A DNA stretch of 64,000 nucleotides from an uncultured Clostridia bacterium (GTDB lineage Bacteria; Bacillota; Clostridia; Christensenellales; Aristaeellaceae). Within the stretch, counting starts at the first letter, position 1. The number at the start of each line of letters is the position of its first letter. The stretch is from positions 62,001 through 126,000 of the forward strand of contig CANOHT010000002.1 in NCBI GenBank assembly GCA_947565865.1, given 5' to 3'. Made by a program: the position numbers and the translations under genes. Shown here piece by piece: positions 1-8,740 of the stretch. A model generated the notes under the pieces. It was not told where the DNA came from, ran no database searches, and saw only the letters and a list, made by a program, of their open reading frames with translations.

Positions 1-1
1 C

Positions 2-949
2 AAGTCCACCATCATGTTCAAAAATGACGGCATCCTGCCCTTGAACGCGGAAGCAAAAGTGTATCTCGACTCCAACTGCAACAGCAAGGATAACCTCACC
101 GCTGCTATCGAAAGCAAGGCGACCGTTGTGGAGGAACTGACGCAAGCGAACGTTGCCGTATTCCATGTGTCCAGCTTCAACGATGCCTATGAACTGATGA
201 TCGAAGACGCTCAGGCTGCGAACGTGCCCGTCGTCATCATCTTTGAAGGCACTGTATCCTCCGAGCCTGCGCTGCGCCAGTTCATTGACGCCAACGCTCT
301 GCTGATGCAGACTTACAATAACACGCCGGATCATGGCTCCTCTACCGGCTCCTTCTACCGCTACGTCAAGCCTTCCATCACCGTTGAAATGCTTTTTGGC
401 GAGAAAGAACCCGCTGGCAAGTCGCTTTACGAGTTGGGGTACGAAGCCTCTGCCAAAGCTCTGTCCTGGGGCGAACTGCAAGATGACATCGGTGTTTCTG
501 ATGAAGTACGGCTGTATATGGCGATGCTGGCAAAGGAAAATCCGAACATCGACATGCCTAACAATTTGGGCGATGTGATCGTTACCGATGGTTTCGGTAT
601 TGAGTACAGCAAACCCGCCGATATCCAGCTGAGCCTGCTCACGCTCCCGCGGATGGTGGAAGAGAAAGAAGTGGAAGGCTCCTCTGGCGGCACACAGCTC
701 CAGACCACTGTCAGCACCATCATTCCCAAGGCCGGTGAGCCCTTCAAAATCAGCTTTGTTGCCAAGAACGACGGCGAGGGCGACGGGCTGATCACTGTGC
801 CCGTGCTGGCCAATGGTGAAGTGGTGGCTGAGAAGATTGTTGGACTGACTGCCGGTCAGTTCCGCGTGATCACAGTTTATGTTACCTTGGAAGCCGGCGA
901 ATACACCTTGACCGTGGGTGATATGAGCAGCAACATTGTTGTGGAATGA
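2..949 (+). CDS. GH3 beta-glucosidase-like protein, C-terminal part (5' end outside window)
   Basis: The reading frame is open from base 2 with no start codon, so the gene begins upstream of the window. The roughly 315 visible residues align along their whole length with the C-terminal part of the complete secreted GH3 protein at 31847-34291: the block with LPL after a KND/KNED motif, the conserved DHG, and a closing beta-sandwich ending in a TVGD motif. GH3 enzymes cleave terminal beta-linked sugars from oligosaccharides; the catalytic nucleophile lies in the missing N-terminal barrel. The paralogue carries a signal peptide, so this one is probably exported too. It is followed by a LytTR/GHKL two-component system, the same partner found beside the paralogue. 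Family assignment rests on the paralogue; substrate is unknown. Confidence 0.8.
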   Translation, partial: KSTIMFKNDGILPLNAEAKVYLDSNCNSKDNLTAAIESKATVVEELTQANVAVFHVSSFNDAYELMIEDAQAANVPVVIIFEGTVSSEPALRQFIDANALLMQTYNNTPDHGSSTGSFYRYVKPSITVEMLFGEKEPAGKSLYELGYEASAKALSWGELQDDIGVSDEVRLYMAMLAKENPNIDMPNNLGDVIVTDGFGIEYSKPADIQLSLLTLPRMVEEKEVEGSSGGTQLQTTVSTIIPKAGEPFKISFVAKNDGEGDGLITVPVLANGEVVAEKIVGLTAGQFRVITVYVTLEAGEYTLTVGDMSSNIVVE

Positions 950-960
950 TTTCATCCTTA

Positions 961-992
961 ATGCAGGGGAGGATAAAATGCCTCCCCTGCAT
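961..992 (+). terminator. Hairpin downstream of the GH3 gene
   Basis: A perfect 12-bp stem (961-972 pairs with 981-992) begins 12 bases after the GH3 stop. No T-run follows it directly, so on its own it may be an mRNA 3'-end stabiliser rather than an intrinsic terminator. Confidence 0.45.
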
Positions 993-1008
993 GAGGTGCT
1001 TATAACGA

Positions 1009-1036
1009 GCATTTTCTAAGAAGAAATGCCCGTTTT
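1009..1036 (+). terminator. Probable intrinsic terminator
   Basis: The stem 1009-1017 with 1022-1029 (one bulge) is followed by CCGTTTTTG. It lies between the GH3 gene and the promoter of the next gene and would separate the two transcripts. Confidence 0.45.
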
Positions 1037-1043
1037 TGTTTGT

Positions 1044-1072
1044 TTGACGCTCCATCCTTTTTTTGTTATGAT
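1044..1072 (+). promoter_or_regulatory. Sigma-A promoter for the LytTR/GHKL pair
   Basis: TTGACG (1044-1049), a 17-base spacer and TATGAT (1067-1072) with an upstream TGT extended -10. It drives the regulator starting at 1105. Confidence 0.75.
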
Positions 1073-1104
1073 GATGCTATGGAACATGATGGGAGGCTTT
1101 TCGT

Positions 1105-1815
1105 ATGGCATATCGCATCGCGGTGGTGGACGACGAGCCAATTCTGCTGGAAAAAATCTGTCTCCTGTCGAAAAAAATTCTGGAGCAGCGCGGCTGCGCC
1201 TGTGAACTGTTTCCCTTCTCCAGTGCTATGACGCTGGACAGTTATTTATACGACGCTTTCCTGCTGGATATCGAAATGCCGGAAATGGATGGAGTCAGCC
1301 TGGCCCGCCGTCTCCGGCAGAATGGATACATGTGTCCGCTGCTGTTTGTTTCCGCGGTGGAATCCCGCGTTTTTGAAGCCATGCAGGTACAGCCCCTGCG
1401 TTTTATCCGAAAAAGCTTTTTGGACGCGGATCTGCGCGAGGGACTGACCGCCCTGTCCGATCACTTGAACCGATTCGGTGCAGATACGCTCATTCTGCGG
1501 GATCATCATTCAGCAATCGCGCTGCCGACGAATCGCATTCTGTATGTGGAAAGCTCAGGAAAAGCCCAGGTGGTGGTTCTGCAAGAGGGAAAGCAGAAGA
1601 CACATCTATCCATGCAGGAGCTGGAAAAAACGCTTTCACCCAGAGGGTTTTATCGCATCCACCGCTGCTATCTGGTGAATCTCAGCGCGATCTTCCGTAT
1701 CGACCGGCAAGAGGCGCTGCTCAAAAACGGCGAGCGCCTTCCTGTCAGCCGTGGCAAGTCAGAGGAAGTCAAGAACAGATTGGAGGTGATGATCTTTCAT
1801 GGACTGGATGGTTAG
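1105..1815 (+). CDS. LytTR-family response regulator
   Basis: A 236-residue cytosolic regulator. The N-terminal receiver domain (about residues 4-120) has the acidic pair DDE near the start and the phosphoacceptor Asp55 in the LLDIEMP motif. The C-terminal LytTR DNA-binding domain (about 135-232) carries the typical ILYVES and FYRIHRCYLVNL motifs. The ATG is preceded by GGGAGG. The 3' end overlaps the start of the sensor kinase gene by 17 bases, indicating one transcript and coupled translation. AgrA/LytR-type regulators bind direct repeats upstream of target genes. The neighbouring GH3 gene is a candidate target by context only. The close paralogue is at 34484-35185. Confidence 0.93.
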   Translation: MAYRIAVVDDEPILLEKICLLSKKILEQRGCACELFPFSSAMTLDSYLYDAFLLDIEMPEMDGVSLARRLRQNGYMCPLLFVSAVESRVFEAMQVQPLRFIRKSFLDADLREGLTALSDHLNRFGADTLILRDHHSAIALPTNRILYVESSGKAQVVVLQEGKQKTHLSMQELEKTLSPRGFYRIHRCYLVNLSAIFRIDRQEALLKNGERLPVSRGKSEEVKNRLEVMIFHGLDG

Positions 1816-3061
1816 ATTAACCGATGGGATGACATACTTCGCGATGTATCTGTCGTTGACGCTGGCTTATTCATCTCGCTTCGGGCATGTTAAAACCGCC
1901 TGCCTGCTGTTGCTGTTCACCGCCGCCGGTTTAGGTTCGATTCTGCTGCAGGAAATGCTGCCTGCTGGAAATTTTATTATTTATCTGTTCAGCTTTGTTT
2001 TGTGGGGATGCCTATACGCTGCCTTGATTCTGACAGCGCCGTTCGCCTATAAAATGTCCATGGTTTCCGTCTTCGTTGCGACCAGCATGATGCATCATCC
2101 CATCATTTGGTATTTGATTTCTCTGGTTGCGCCCGAATTCAACCATGCGTATGCTCGTCTCCCACGAATCGCCGTTGTGCTGGTGTCTGGCTGGTTTCTA
2201 AAAGAAAACGCGATTCACTCCCGGCGTAAAGTGCCATCTGAATATTACCTGGGCATTCCCCTTGTTTCACTATTGGGATTATTGGCTTATTATGTGATCC
2301 AGATCAACTTAAAATCGTCCAATCCACAGGGCGCGGCAGTCCTTGCCACTTGTTTCCTGACAGTGACCTATTTCGTTTTCTGACTTTCCTCCCGACTGAT
2401 CAGCCGTTACGATACGGATATGATGAAGCTATCATATGAAGTCGGAGGCCAGGGTGAGCAACAAACGGTAGAGGCGGCCGTCCGACTGACGAACGAAATG
2501 CGTGCCCAGCGCCATGAAATGCGCAACCATCTGGCTTCCTTGTCGGTGCTGCTCAGCAACGGCAGATACGATAAAGCCCAGGCGCTGCTGACTGATCTTA
2601 TCGGCGCGCCGGGGTGCGGCGACAGTATGATCAACAGCGGCAATGCCGTGGCAGACGCCATTCTGAATCAGAAAGCGGCTCAGGCACACAACCTGAATAT
2701 TCCTTTGCATATTGACGCTTGTCTGAATGCTTCCCTGCCGATTCAGACAAGCGATCTGTCATCTCTTTTGGGCAATCTGCTCAACAACGCCTTGGAAGCA
2801 AGTCAGCAGGTAAATGCGCCGGAAATCACCGTGCGGATTTTTCCTGCGGCTGGGTATCTTTGCTTTTTGGTGCGCAATCGTGCCGACGCCCGAACGCTCC
2901 AGAACAATCCCCAACTCGTTACCACCAAGGATGAGCCGGAGATGCACGGCTTCGGCTTGAACATCATTCGTTCCATAGCGGATAAATACGACGGCAAGGC
3001 CGTATTTGAGACAGAAGGGGATTACTTCACCGCGCGGATCATGCTGGCGCTGACGGAGTAG
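1799..3061 (+). pseudogene. GHKL sensor histidine kinase interrupted by an in-frame TGA
   Basis: Two reading-frame pieces, 1799-2383 and 2420-3061, lie in the same frame, separated only by the TGA at 2381-2383; the 36 bases between the pieces are open. The first piece has about six membrane segments. The second has the phosphoacceptor motif QRHEMRNHL (His about 239 counting the TGA), an N-box (SNLLNNALEA-like: GNLLNNALEA) and a G-box (HGFGL) of the GHKL ATPase. The intact paralogue at 35178-36452 has the same order and length (about 420 residues). No ribosome binding site precedes the internal ATGs at 2420-2423, so independent translation of the ATPase part looks unlikely. Simplest reading: a TGG-to-TGA nonsense mutation. 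Many genes in the window end in TGA, so genome-wide recoding is not supported. Confidence 0.8.
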
Positions 3062-3193
3062 CCGCCATGTCCAGACACGCAGGGGGATGCCTCGCGAAAT
3101 CCACCGTGCAGGCTTCTGCTCTACCCGATAACGATGATTTTTGATCCGGCGGCTCATAGGGCGAGCTGTTGATCGGATCGTAGACCGCAAGCG

Positions 3194-4246
3194 TCAGATG
3201 GACGTCTTTATCACCTGCCGCTGCCGGGTGCTTTCAAAGGCCAGGTCAACCACCCGCATGGCCCTGCGCATGTCCTCGTGGGTCACCAGGGCGTCCTCCC
3301 GGCCCTCACAGGCGGCGGCCAGGTTGCGGTGATAGGCCAGTTCGTCCTCGGTAAAGACGGGCGGCGTCAGGGTCTCGATGAACTCCGGCTTGAGGGGCGC
3401 CATGGTGCGGCTGGGGCCCAGCTGCTTGCCGAACACGCTGTCGAAGCCGGAAACCTCCTGCCGGATACGGGCCATGGCGGCGGAGCGGCCGGTGAAATCA
3501 TCCACCCGGAGGGTGCCCCGATCCCCGTAGACAAACCAGCGGGGCAGGGGCTCCAGGCAGAAGGTTCCCACCTGCACCCGAGCGCAGACGTCGCTGTCAA
3601 AGACCATTTCCAGGTCGAAGCTGTCGTCCACCGCGGGGGTAAGAATGCTTTGCAGCCGGGCGTATACGCTGGTCACCCGCTGGTCCGGGAACATCCGCAG
3701 ATATTGGTCGATGAGGTGGATGCCCCAGTCGTAGAGCATCCCGCCGCCAGCCAGAGGGTCAGCCCGCCAGCCGAAGCACACGCCCCGCTGGCCGTACACC
3801 CGGGAGATGACGGTGGTGGGCCTGCCGATAATCCCGGAGGACACCACATCCTTCACCGTCAGATAGTCCGGGTTCCACCGCCTGTTTTGATGGGTGGTGA
3901 AGACGCGGTGATTCCGCTGTGCCGCCGTCAGCACCTGTTCCAGCTCGGCGGCGTTCATGGTCACGGGCTTTTCGCACATAACGTGCTTGCCGCTGTTCAG
4001 GGCGGCGATGGACAGGGCCGCGTGGACGTTGTTGGGCGTGCAGATCATCACCAGCCGGATGGTGTCGTCTCCCAGGAAGGCGTCCAGGCTGTCATATGTC
4101 CGCAGGCCTTCCGCCCGGGCTTCCGCCAGCCTGTCGGCGCTGATGTCATAGGCGGCGACAACCTCGATATCGTCCGCCTGACGGCTTTTCTTCATATGAT
4201 ACTGTCCCATATAACCAAAACCGATGATGCCTGCCCTGACGGCCAT
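3194..4246 (-). CDS. Gfo/Idh/MocA-family oxidoreductase
   Basis: A 350-residue NAD(P)-dependent sugar or cyclitol dehydrogenase-type protein. The N-terminal Rossmann fold starts with GIIGFGYMG; the family signature EKPVTMNAAE (roughly residues 95-105) contains the catalytic-site Lys; the C-terminal half is the alpha/beta substrate domain with the DWGIHLID motif. A purine-rich site (AAAGGAAAGGAAG) precedes the ATG. It lies just downstream of the AraC regulator on the same strand (30-base gap), so both are probably one transcript. A second family member at 5338-6420 runs divergently. Substrate cannot be inferred beyond a polyol or sugar. Confidence 0.9.
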   Translation of the reverse strand: MAVRAGIIGFGYMGQYHMKKSRQADDIEVVAAYDISADRLAEARAEGLRTYDSLDAFLGDDTIRLVMICTPNNVHAALSIAALNSGKHVMCEKPVTMNAAELEQVLTAAQRNHRVFTTHQNRRWNPDYLTVKDVVSSGIIGRPTTVISRVYGQRGVCFGWRADPLAGGGMLYDWGIHLIDQYLRMFPDQRVTSVYARLQSILTPAVDDSFDLEMVFDSDVCARVQVGTFCLEPLPRWFVYGDRGTLRVDDFTGRSAAMARIRQEVSGFDSVFGKQLGPSRTMAPLKPEFIETLTPPVFTEDELAYHRNLAAACEGREDALVTHEDMRRAMRVVDLAFESTRQRQVIKTSI

Positions 4247-4276
4247 AAGGATCTTCCTTTCCTTTGTATGCCGCCG

Positions 4277-5122
4277 TTACATCTGCCTGACGTAGGCTTT
4301 GGGCGGCGCTTGATAAAACTTGTGGAAGCAGCGAATCAGCGACGCGGTGGAGCCGAAGCCGCATTCCTGGGCAGCCTGCTCCAGGGTAGCGTCCGCTTTG
4401 AGCAGGGTACGGGCCTGCCGGACGCGGTAATAGGAGAGATAATCGTTGAAGGTCATGCCCGTGGCCGAACGGAACACCCGGCAGAAGTGGGAAACGCTCA
4501 GGCTCGCCGCCCGGGCCGCCGTTTCCAGGGAAAGGGGCTGACCGTACCGCTCCTGAATGAGCTGGAAGGTGCTTTCCACCATGGCCCGGGAGCGATCCAG
4601 CCGGGCGTCGCTCTCCGACGCGGCGTCGAACTGACCGGCGGAGACCAGCAGCCCGCATAGCTGCTGCGCCAGCCCGTACTTCACCAGCACCTGCCCCGGC
4701 TGCTGGACTGCGCTGGCTCGGTTGAGGTCGAACATGACGCGGCGCATGGCATGGTAAAAGGGCGTATCGGCGGTCATGGGGTTGCGGAAGAGCACCGGGC
4801 GGCGGAAGGTCTGGGTCTCCCGGTCGCCGCCCACCACGCTGTCAAAGTCAAAAATCAGCAGCAGGTATACGCAGGGGGCGTCCCCTATGCTGTACAGGGC
4901 GTGAAGCTGATCCCGGTTAACCACGATCAAATCTCCCGGCACGGCGGTGAAGCGCTGCTGCTCGATATGTACCAGGCATTGGCCGGAAAGCATCAGATAG
5001 CACTCGATCTCCGGGTGCCAGTGCGGGCCCACAATGACCGCCCGCCCCCGGCCGTAGGCTTTGCCGCACGTCAGCTGCTCCGGCAATTCCTCCGATGAAA
5101 ATTTCTGAAAGTACGGTTTCAC
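4277..5122 (-). CDS. AraC-family transcriptional regulator with cupin sensor domain
   Basis: A 281-residue regulator starting with GTG (GGGGAGG six bases upstream). The N-terminal half looks like an AraC-type cupin ligand pocket (HWHPEIECYLMLSG motif, about residues 35-50). The C-terminal 100 residues hold two helix-turn-helix motifs, including SVSHFCRVFRSATGMTFNDY and the closing CGFGSTASLIRCFHKFY. It is divergent from the oxidoreductase and isomerase genes at 5338-7253 and co-directional with the oxidoreductase at 3194-4246, so it most likely controls this small carbohydrate cluster from the 5123-5337 intergenic region. Confidence 0.9.
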   Translation of the reverse strand: MKPYFQKFSSEELPEQLTCGKAYGRGRAVIVGPHWHPEIECYLMLSGQCLVHIEQQRFTAVPGDLIVVNRDQLHALYSIGDAPCVYLLLIFDFDSVVGGDRETQTFRRPVLFRNPMTADTPFYHAMRRVMFDLNRASAVQQPGQVLVKYGLAQQLCGLLVSAGQFDAASESDARLDRSRAMVESTFQLIQERYGQPLSLETAARAASLSVSHFCRVFRSATGMTFNDYLSYYRVRQARTLLKADATLEQAAQECGFGSTASLIRCFHKFYQAPPKAYVRQM

Positions 5123-5337
5123 GCGCGACCTCCCCGCCCTGCCGAATTCTTGCTGAATTCCTGCCGTATCCCCATTGAATTCCTGCTAATAAGATACTGT
5201 CAACGGTTTTCCCTGTCAAGAGCGCAAGGCTAAAATGATAAGATATGCAAATCAGTTGATAATTTCTGATATTGTATCCCGGTGGTGTTTCCCTTATCAT
5301 AAAAGCATCAAATATCCTGCAAAGGAGTGGTCGATTC
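5123..5337. promoter_or_regulatory. Divergent control region of the oxidoreductase/AraC cluster
   Basis: This 215-base AT-richer gap lies between the AraC gene (leftward) and the second oxidoreductase (rightward). It contains three spaced near-repeats of the form GAATTC(C/T)TGC(C/T) near 5144-5190, which could be AraC operator half-sites. Promoter elements are not clear enough to position. Confidence 0.4.
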
Positions 5338-6420
5338 ATGTTGAAAGCTGGCATCATCGGCTGTGGCGGCATTGCCAACGGCAAGCATCTTCCTTCCATC
5401 CGCGACCTGGGCGAGGCGGAGCTGGTCGCCTTTTGCGACCTGATTCCCGAGCGCGCCGAGAAGGCTGCCAAGGAATACGGCACGGCGGACGCTCAGGTGT
5501 TCACCGATTATCACGATCTGCTCAAGCTGGAGCTGGATGTGGTGTACGTCTGTACGCCCAATCGTTCCCACTGCCCCATCACGGTGGACGCCCTCCACGC
5601 GGGCAAGCATGTCATGTGCGAAAAGCCCATGGCCCTCAACTATGAGGAAGCCATGAAGATGGTCAAGGCCTCGGAGGAGACCGGCAAGCTGCTGACCATC
5701 GGCTATCAGAACCGTTATCGCCCCGACAGCCAGTACCTGAAGGCGGAGTGCGAGGCGGGCGTCCTGGGCGACATCTATTTTGCCAAGGCCAACGCCATCC
5801 GCCGGCGCGCCGTTCCCACCTGGGGCGTCTTCCTGGATGAGTACCAGCAGGGCGGCGGCCCCCTGATCGACATCGGCACCCACGCCCTGGACCTCACCCT
5901 GTGGATGATGAACAACTACAAGCCCAAATATGCCGTGGGTACCGTTTACCACAAGCTGAACAATGACACGGGCACCGCTAACGCCTGGGGCGACTGGGAG
6001 CCTGAAAAATTCACCGTGGAGGACAGCGCCTTTGGCTTCGTGGTAATGGAGAACGGCGCCACCATCATGCTGCAGTCCTCCTGGGCGCTGAACACCCTGG
6101 ACGTGGAGGAGGCCAAGACCGTGCTGTGCGGCACCAAGGCCGGCGCGGACATGCACGAGGGCCTGCGCATCAACGGCGTGAACCACAGCCGTCAGTATGT
6201 GCTCAAGCCCAACCTGGACGCGGGCGGCGTGGCCTACTACTCCGGCAAGAACGAGACCCCCGGCCTGGCTGAACAGCGCGCCTTCATCCGCGCGGTGAAG
6301 GGCGAGGGCGAGCTGACCGTGCTGCCCCGGCAGGCCGCGGTGGTCACCCGCATCCTGGACGCCATCTATGAGTCCGGCCGCACCGGCAAGCCCGTCTACT
6401 TTGACCAGGAGGAGTGCTGA
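5338..6420 (+). CDS. Gfo/Idh/MocA-family oxidoreductase
   Basis: A 360-residue NAD(P)-dependent dehydrogenase-type protein. The frame is open further upstream (from 5272), but the ATG at 5338 has a good AAAGGAG site and starts directly with the Rossmann strand (AGIIGCGGIANGKH). The signature EKPMALNYEEAMKM gives the catalytic Lys, and DIGTHALDLTLWMM is the usual His-containing motif of the C-terminal domain. The stop is followed two bases later by the isomerase start, so the two proteins are made together and may act on successive steps of a sugar or inositol-type pathway. Confidence 0.92.
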   Translation: MLKAGIIGCGGIANGKHLPSIRDLGEAELVAFCDLIPERAEKAAKEYGTADAQVFTDYHDLLKLELDVVYVCTPNRSHCPITVDALHAGKHVMCEKPMALNYEEAMKMVKASEETGKLLTIGYQNRYRPDSQYLKAECEAGVLGDIYFAKANAIRRRAVPTWGVFLDEYQQGGGPLIDIGTHALDLTLWMMNNYKPKYAVGTVYHKLNNDTGTANAWGDWEPEKFTVEDSAFGFVVMENGATIMLQSSWALNTLDVEEAKTVLCGTKAGADMHEGLRINGVNHSRQYVLKPNLDAGGVAYYSGKNETPGLAEQRAFIRAVKGEGELTVLPRQAAVVTRILDAIYESGRTGKPVYFDQEEC

Positions 6421-6422
6421 CC

Positions 6423-7253
6423 ATGGAAAAGCGTCCCGTCGCGTATCAGATCTATTCTGCCCGGAACGAAGCCGCCCAGGATCTGCTGGGTGTGCTGCGC
6501 CAGCTAAAGGCCATGGGCTATGATGGTGTGGAGTTCGCGGGCTTCTACGGCCACAGCGCCGTTCAGGTCAAGGCCATGCTGGATGAAACGGGCCTTGTCG
6601 CCGTTTCCAGTCATGTGCCCCTGGCGGAGATTGAGGCGGATATGTTCGGCGTCATCGCCTATCACCAGGCCATTGGCTGCAGGTACATCGCCATCCCCTA
6701 CCTGGACGAGCAGACCCGTCCCGGCGCTCCCGGCTTCGCGGCCAAGCTGCGGCTGTTCCAGCGCTTCGGCCAGCTGTGCCGTCAGGGCGGCATCCAGCTG
6801 CTGTACCACAACCATGATTTTGAGTTTGTCACCCTCAGCGGCCTGTACGGGCTGGACTTCCTCTACCAGGTGCTTCCGGAGGAGCTGCTGGCCTGCGAAA
6901 TCGACGTGTGCTGGGTGAAGTACGCGGGTGTGGAGCCCTGCGGCTATCTGGCCAAGTATGCCGGCCGCTGCCCTGTCGTTCACCTGAAGGACTATGTGGG
7001 TGTGAAGGGCGATCGGCCGCCCTATGCGCTCATCGGCCTGGACAGCGAACCCGCTGCCCAGGATGACCAGCAGCCCTTTATGTTCAAGCCCTGGGGCCAC
7101 GGCTGCCAGGACACCAAGGCTGTGGCGCGGGCCGCCATCGGCGCCGGCGCGCAGTGGTTCGTCATCGAGCAGGACGACTCCCCGGAGCGCCCCGCTCTGG
7201 AAGCCGCCCGTTTGAGCATCGAAACCCTTGCGCGGGACGGCGTGAAGGCGTAA
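6423..7253 (+). CDS. Sugar phosphate isomerase/epimerase (xylose isomerase-like TIM barrel)
   Basis: A 276-residue TIM barrel of the AP-endonuclease-2/IolE/IolI-like family. Putative metal ligands are seen in order: EF in GVEFAG, His in YHNHDFEF, Asp in EIDVCWV, His in VVHLKD, and Glu in VIEQDD. The ATG at 6423 lies about ten bases after AGGAGG in the tail of the preceding gene; a GTG nine bases earlier is too close to that site. Proteins of this type pair with Gfo/Idh/MocA dehydrogenases in keto-sugar or inositol isomerisation. A strong terminator follows at 7268. Confidence 0.9.
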   Translation: MEKRPVAYQIYSARNEAAQDLLGVLRQLKAMGYDGVEFAGFYGHSAVQVKAMLDETGLVAVSSHVPLAEIEADMFGVIAYHQAIGCRYIAIPYLDEQTRPGAPGFAAKLRLFQRFGQLCRQGGIQLLYHNHDFEFVTLSGLYGLDFLYQVLPEELLACEIDVCWVKYAGVEPCGYLAKYAGRCPVVHLKDYVGVKGDRPPYALIGLDSEPAAQDDQQPFMFKPWGHGCQDTKAVARAAIGAGAQWFVIEQDDSPERPALEAARLSIETLARDGVKA

Positions 7254-7267
7254 GGCCCGGATTGACG

Positions 7268-7308
7268 CAGCGCCCGGAACCAAGGCAAATGGTTCCGGGC
7301 GCTGTTTT
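7268..7308 (+). terminator. Strong intrinsic terminator
   Basis: A perfect 15-bp GC-rich stem (7268-7282 with 7290-7304), 7-base loop, then TTTT. It ends the oxidoreductase-isomerase transcript. Confidence 0.92.
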
Positions 7309-7633
7309 GCTGAGCGGAGCGCGAGGGGGCGAAGCGCTTTTGCCAGGGCTCGGCAGCATTGCCTGAATTGGGGCGGCAGTCCGTCAAGCCTCGATCATAT
7401 GAGTGCTTCATGAAAATATGGCGGGAGGAACGCGAACAGCGCGCGACGGCCTTTCCGGGGCGCAACGCGATGGAGACCGCGCTGACAGAAGCTGAATGGG
7501 CGCTGGACGTAGGCAGTATGCTGAAAGCGTCTGAGGCCGTCCTGGCCTTTCGTCATTTGTTATTCGATAATCGACGTTGAGGACGGTTCGTCTGCTGTCA
7601 TTCACGGCGCGTTGGGCGCATTTCGCGGCCTTT
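7309..7633. other. Intergenic stretch with one weak small ORF
   Basis: No convincing gene is seen in these 325 bases. An ORF at 7410-7580 (+ strand, 56 residues, starting MKIWREEREQR) has acceptable codon use but no ribosome binding site and no recognisable domain; it could be a real small protein or a gene remnant. Confidence 0.4.
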
Positions 7634-7664
7634 TTGACGCAAAGCTGCTGTGATGTGCTATGAT
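7634..7664 (+). promoter_or_regulatory. Promoter of the candidate small RNA
   Basis: TTGACG at 7634-7639 and an extended -10, TGCTATGAT, at 7656-7664. The spacer is 19 bases, long for a -35 contact, but the extended -10 should compensate. The predicted start is near 7671. Confidence 0.6.
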
Positions 7665-7670
7665 GTACCC

Positions 7671-7789
7671 GTGCCAGGGAAGGCCCGTCGCACGGGGCCG
7701 CCCCAGCGCCTGAACCGTATGCTTTTGACAGTTTGCAGCGGTTCGGCTTCTCCCTATTGAACAGGCGGATGCAGCCGCCTGTTCTTTTT
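7671..7789 (+). ncRNA. Candidate orphan structured small RNA, about 119 nt
   Basis: No ORF with a start site lies between the promoter at 7634-7664 and the terminator at 7759-7789, and the only downstream gene is on the other strand. The segment folds by eye into a junction: an outer helix AGGGA (7676-7680) with TCCCT (7751-7755), hairpin 7682-7688 with 7692-7699 (one bulge), and an 8-bp hairpin 7710-7717 with 7739-7746 closing a 21-base loop. I compared it mentally with 6S, SRP, tmRNA and common riboswitch cores and saw no match. Ends are inferred from signals only. Confidence 0.5.
7759..7789 (+). terminator. Intrinsic terminator of the small RNA
   Basis: A perfect 10-bp stem (7759-7768 with 7775-7784), 6-base loop, then TTTTT. 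The T-run is only on the + strand, so it does not serve the convergent deacetylase gene. Confidence 0.85.
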
Positions 7790-7804
7790 AATGCATGGCT
7801 CTGC

Positions 7805-8542
7805 TTACGGTTCGTCCTCCACTGTCCAATCGGACGGGATGCCTTCCGGTTCAATGGCTGTATCCTCAGCCGTCAATTCCAGCAGCTCGCTGACGGTTGC
7901 GCAGGTGTAACCGGATGCCTTCAGCGCGGGCAGCAGCTTTTTCAGGCAGCGAATATCCTTAGGGTTGGCGTGATAGAGCAGGATGCTGCCGTTTTGAACA
8001 GCCTTGATGGCCTTATCAGGGTCGGCCTGACTGATGTCCCAGCAGACGGCGTGGCGGTATCCTGCCGACTCGATGGCCTTCAGCACGCGAATATCGCTCT
8101 TTTTCTTCGGGTCCTTTGACAGTCGGCCGTAGGGCGGGCGCATGACCTGCATGGTATAGTCCTGGCCCAGCACCTCATTGAAGCGTTCGGCAGCGCGCGT
8201 CAGCTGGCTTCGGATTCGCCGGTCGTTCAGGTCGGACAGGCGGGCGTGGTTATAGGTATGGTTCCCAATCTCGCAGCCCAGCCCCACGGCGCGCCGCCAT
8301 ATGTCGCGGTCTTCATCCCTTAGCGCGGTGCCGATGACGAAAAAGGTCACGGGAACGTCTTCGGCCTCGCACAGATCCAGGATTTCCGCTACATGGGCGG
8401 CGTTGTAGCAGTCATCCACCGTGACGGCGACGCGGGGAACGTCACGAGCCCCGTGGAAGACGGTGTAGCCCTGCTCCACCGCGCTGGCTGCGGCGGGAAG
8501 GACAAGCAGAAGAGCGGCAAGCAGGAAAAAACGCTTGAGCAT
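7805..8542 (-). CDS. Secreted polysaccharide deacetylase (NodB domain)
   Basis: A 245-residue protein with a signal peptide (about residues 1-21, hydrophobic core then ASA). The NodB homology domain shows motif 1 as TVDDC (usual TFDDG; both Asp kept), motif 2 GNHTYNH (zinc His pair) and motif 3 RPPYG. It would remove N- or O-acetyl groups from peptidoglycan or another polysaccharide outside the cell. AAAGGAG precedes the ATG. It is divergent from the reductase gene at 8741. The Gly-to-Cys change in motif 1 is unusual but outside the metal ligands. It is monocistronic as far as can be seen. Confidence 0.9.
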   Translation of the reverse strand: MLKRFFLLAALLLVLPAAASAVEQGYTVFHGARDVPRVAVTVDDCYNAAHVAEILDLCEAEDVPVTFFVIGTALRDEDRDIWRRAVGLGCEIGNHTYNHARLSDLNDRRIRSQLTRAAERFNEVLGQDYTMQVMRPPYGRLSKDPKKKSDIRVLKAIESAGYRHAVCWDISQADPDKAIKAVQNGSILLYHANPKDIRCLKKLLPALKASGYTCATVSELLELTAEDTAIEPEGIPSDWTVEDEP

Positions 8543-8740
8543 ATCGGCGGTCTCCTTTATCTTCCGGAGCGGCGGGTATCCCCACCGGCAACTGACGGTG
8601 CTTGTCAGGGCGATGCGGGAACGGGGATAAGGTTTTTCCGGTCAGGAAGGGCAGCGGGACGGTTGGCACTTTACGATGTCCGCCATGTGTGATATGATTT
8701 GTAAGAAAAATGCTGGCGCAGCCAATCAGGAGGAATACGG

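Noticed and set aside
2381..2383. TGA read as tryptophan genome-wide, or as selenocysteine
   Set aside because: Many intact genes here end in TGA, and no SECIS-like hairpin is evident directly after the codon.
7359..7580. 73-codon frame from a TTG
   Set aside because: No ribosome binding site, no recognisable domain; mentioned only as a weak possible 56-aa ORF from 7410.
7671..7789. Identity of the small RNA as 6S, SRP RNA or a known riboswitch
   Set aside because: Length and conserved core sequences do not fit any of these by eye.
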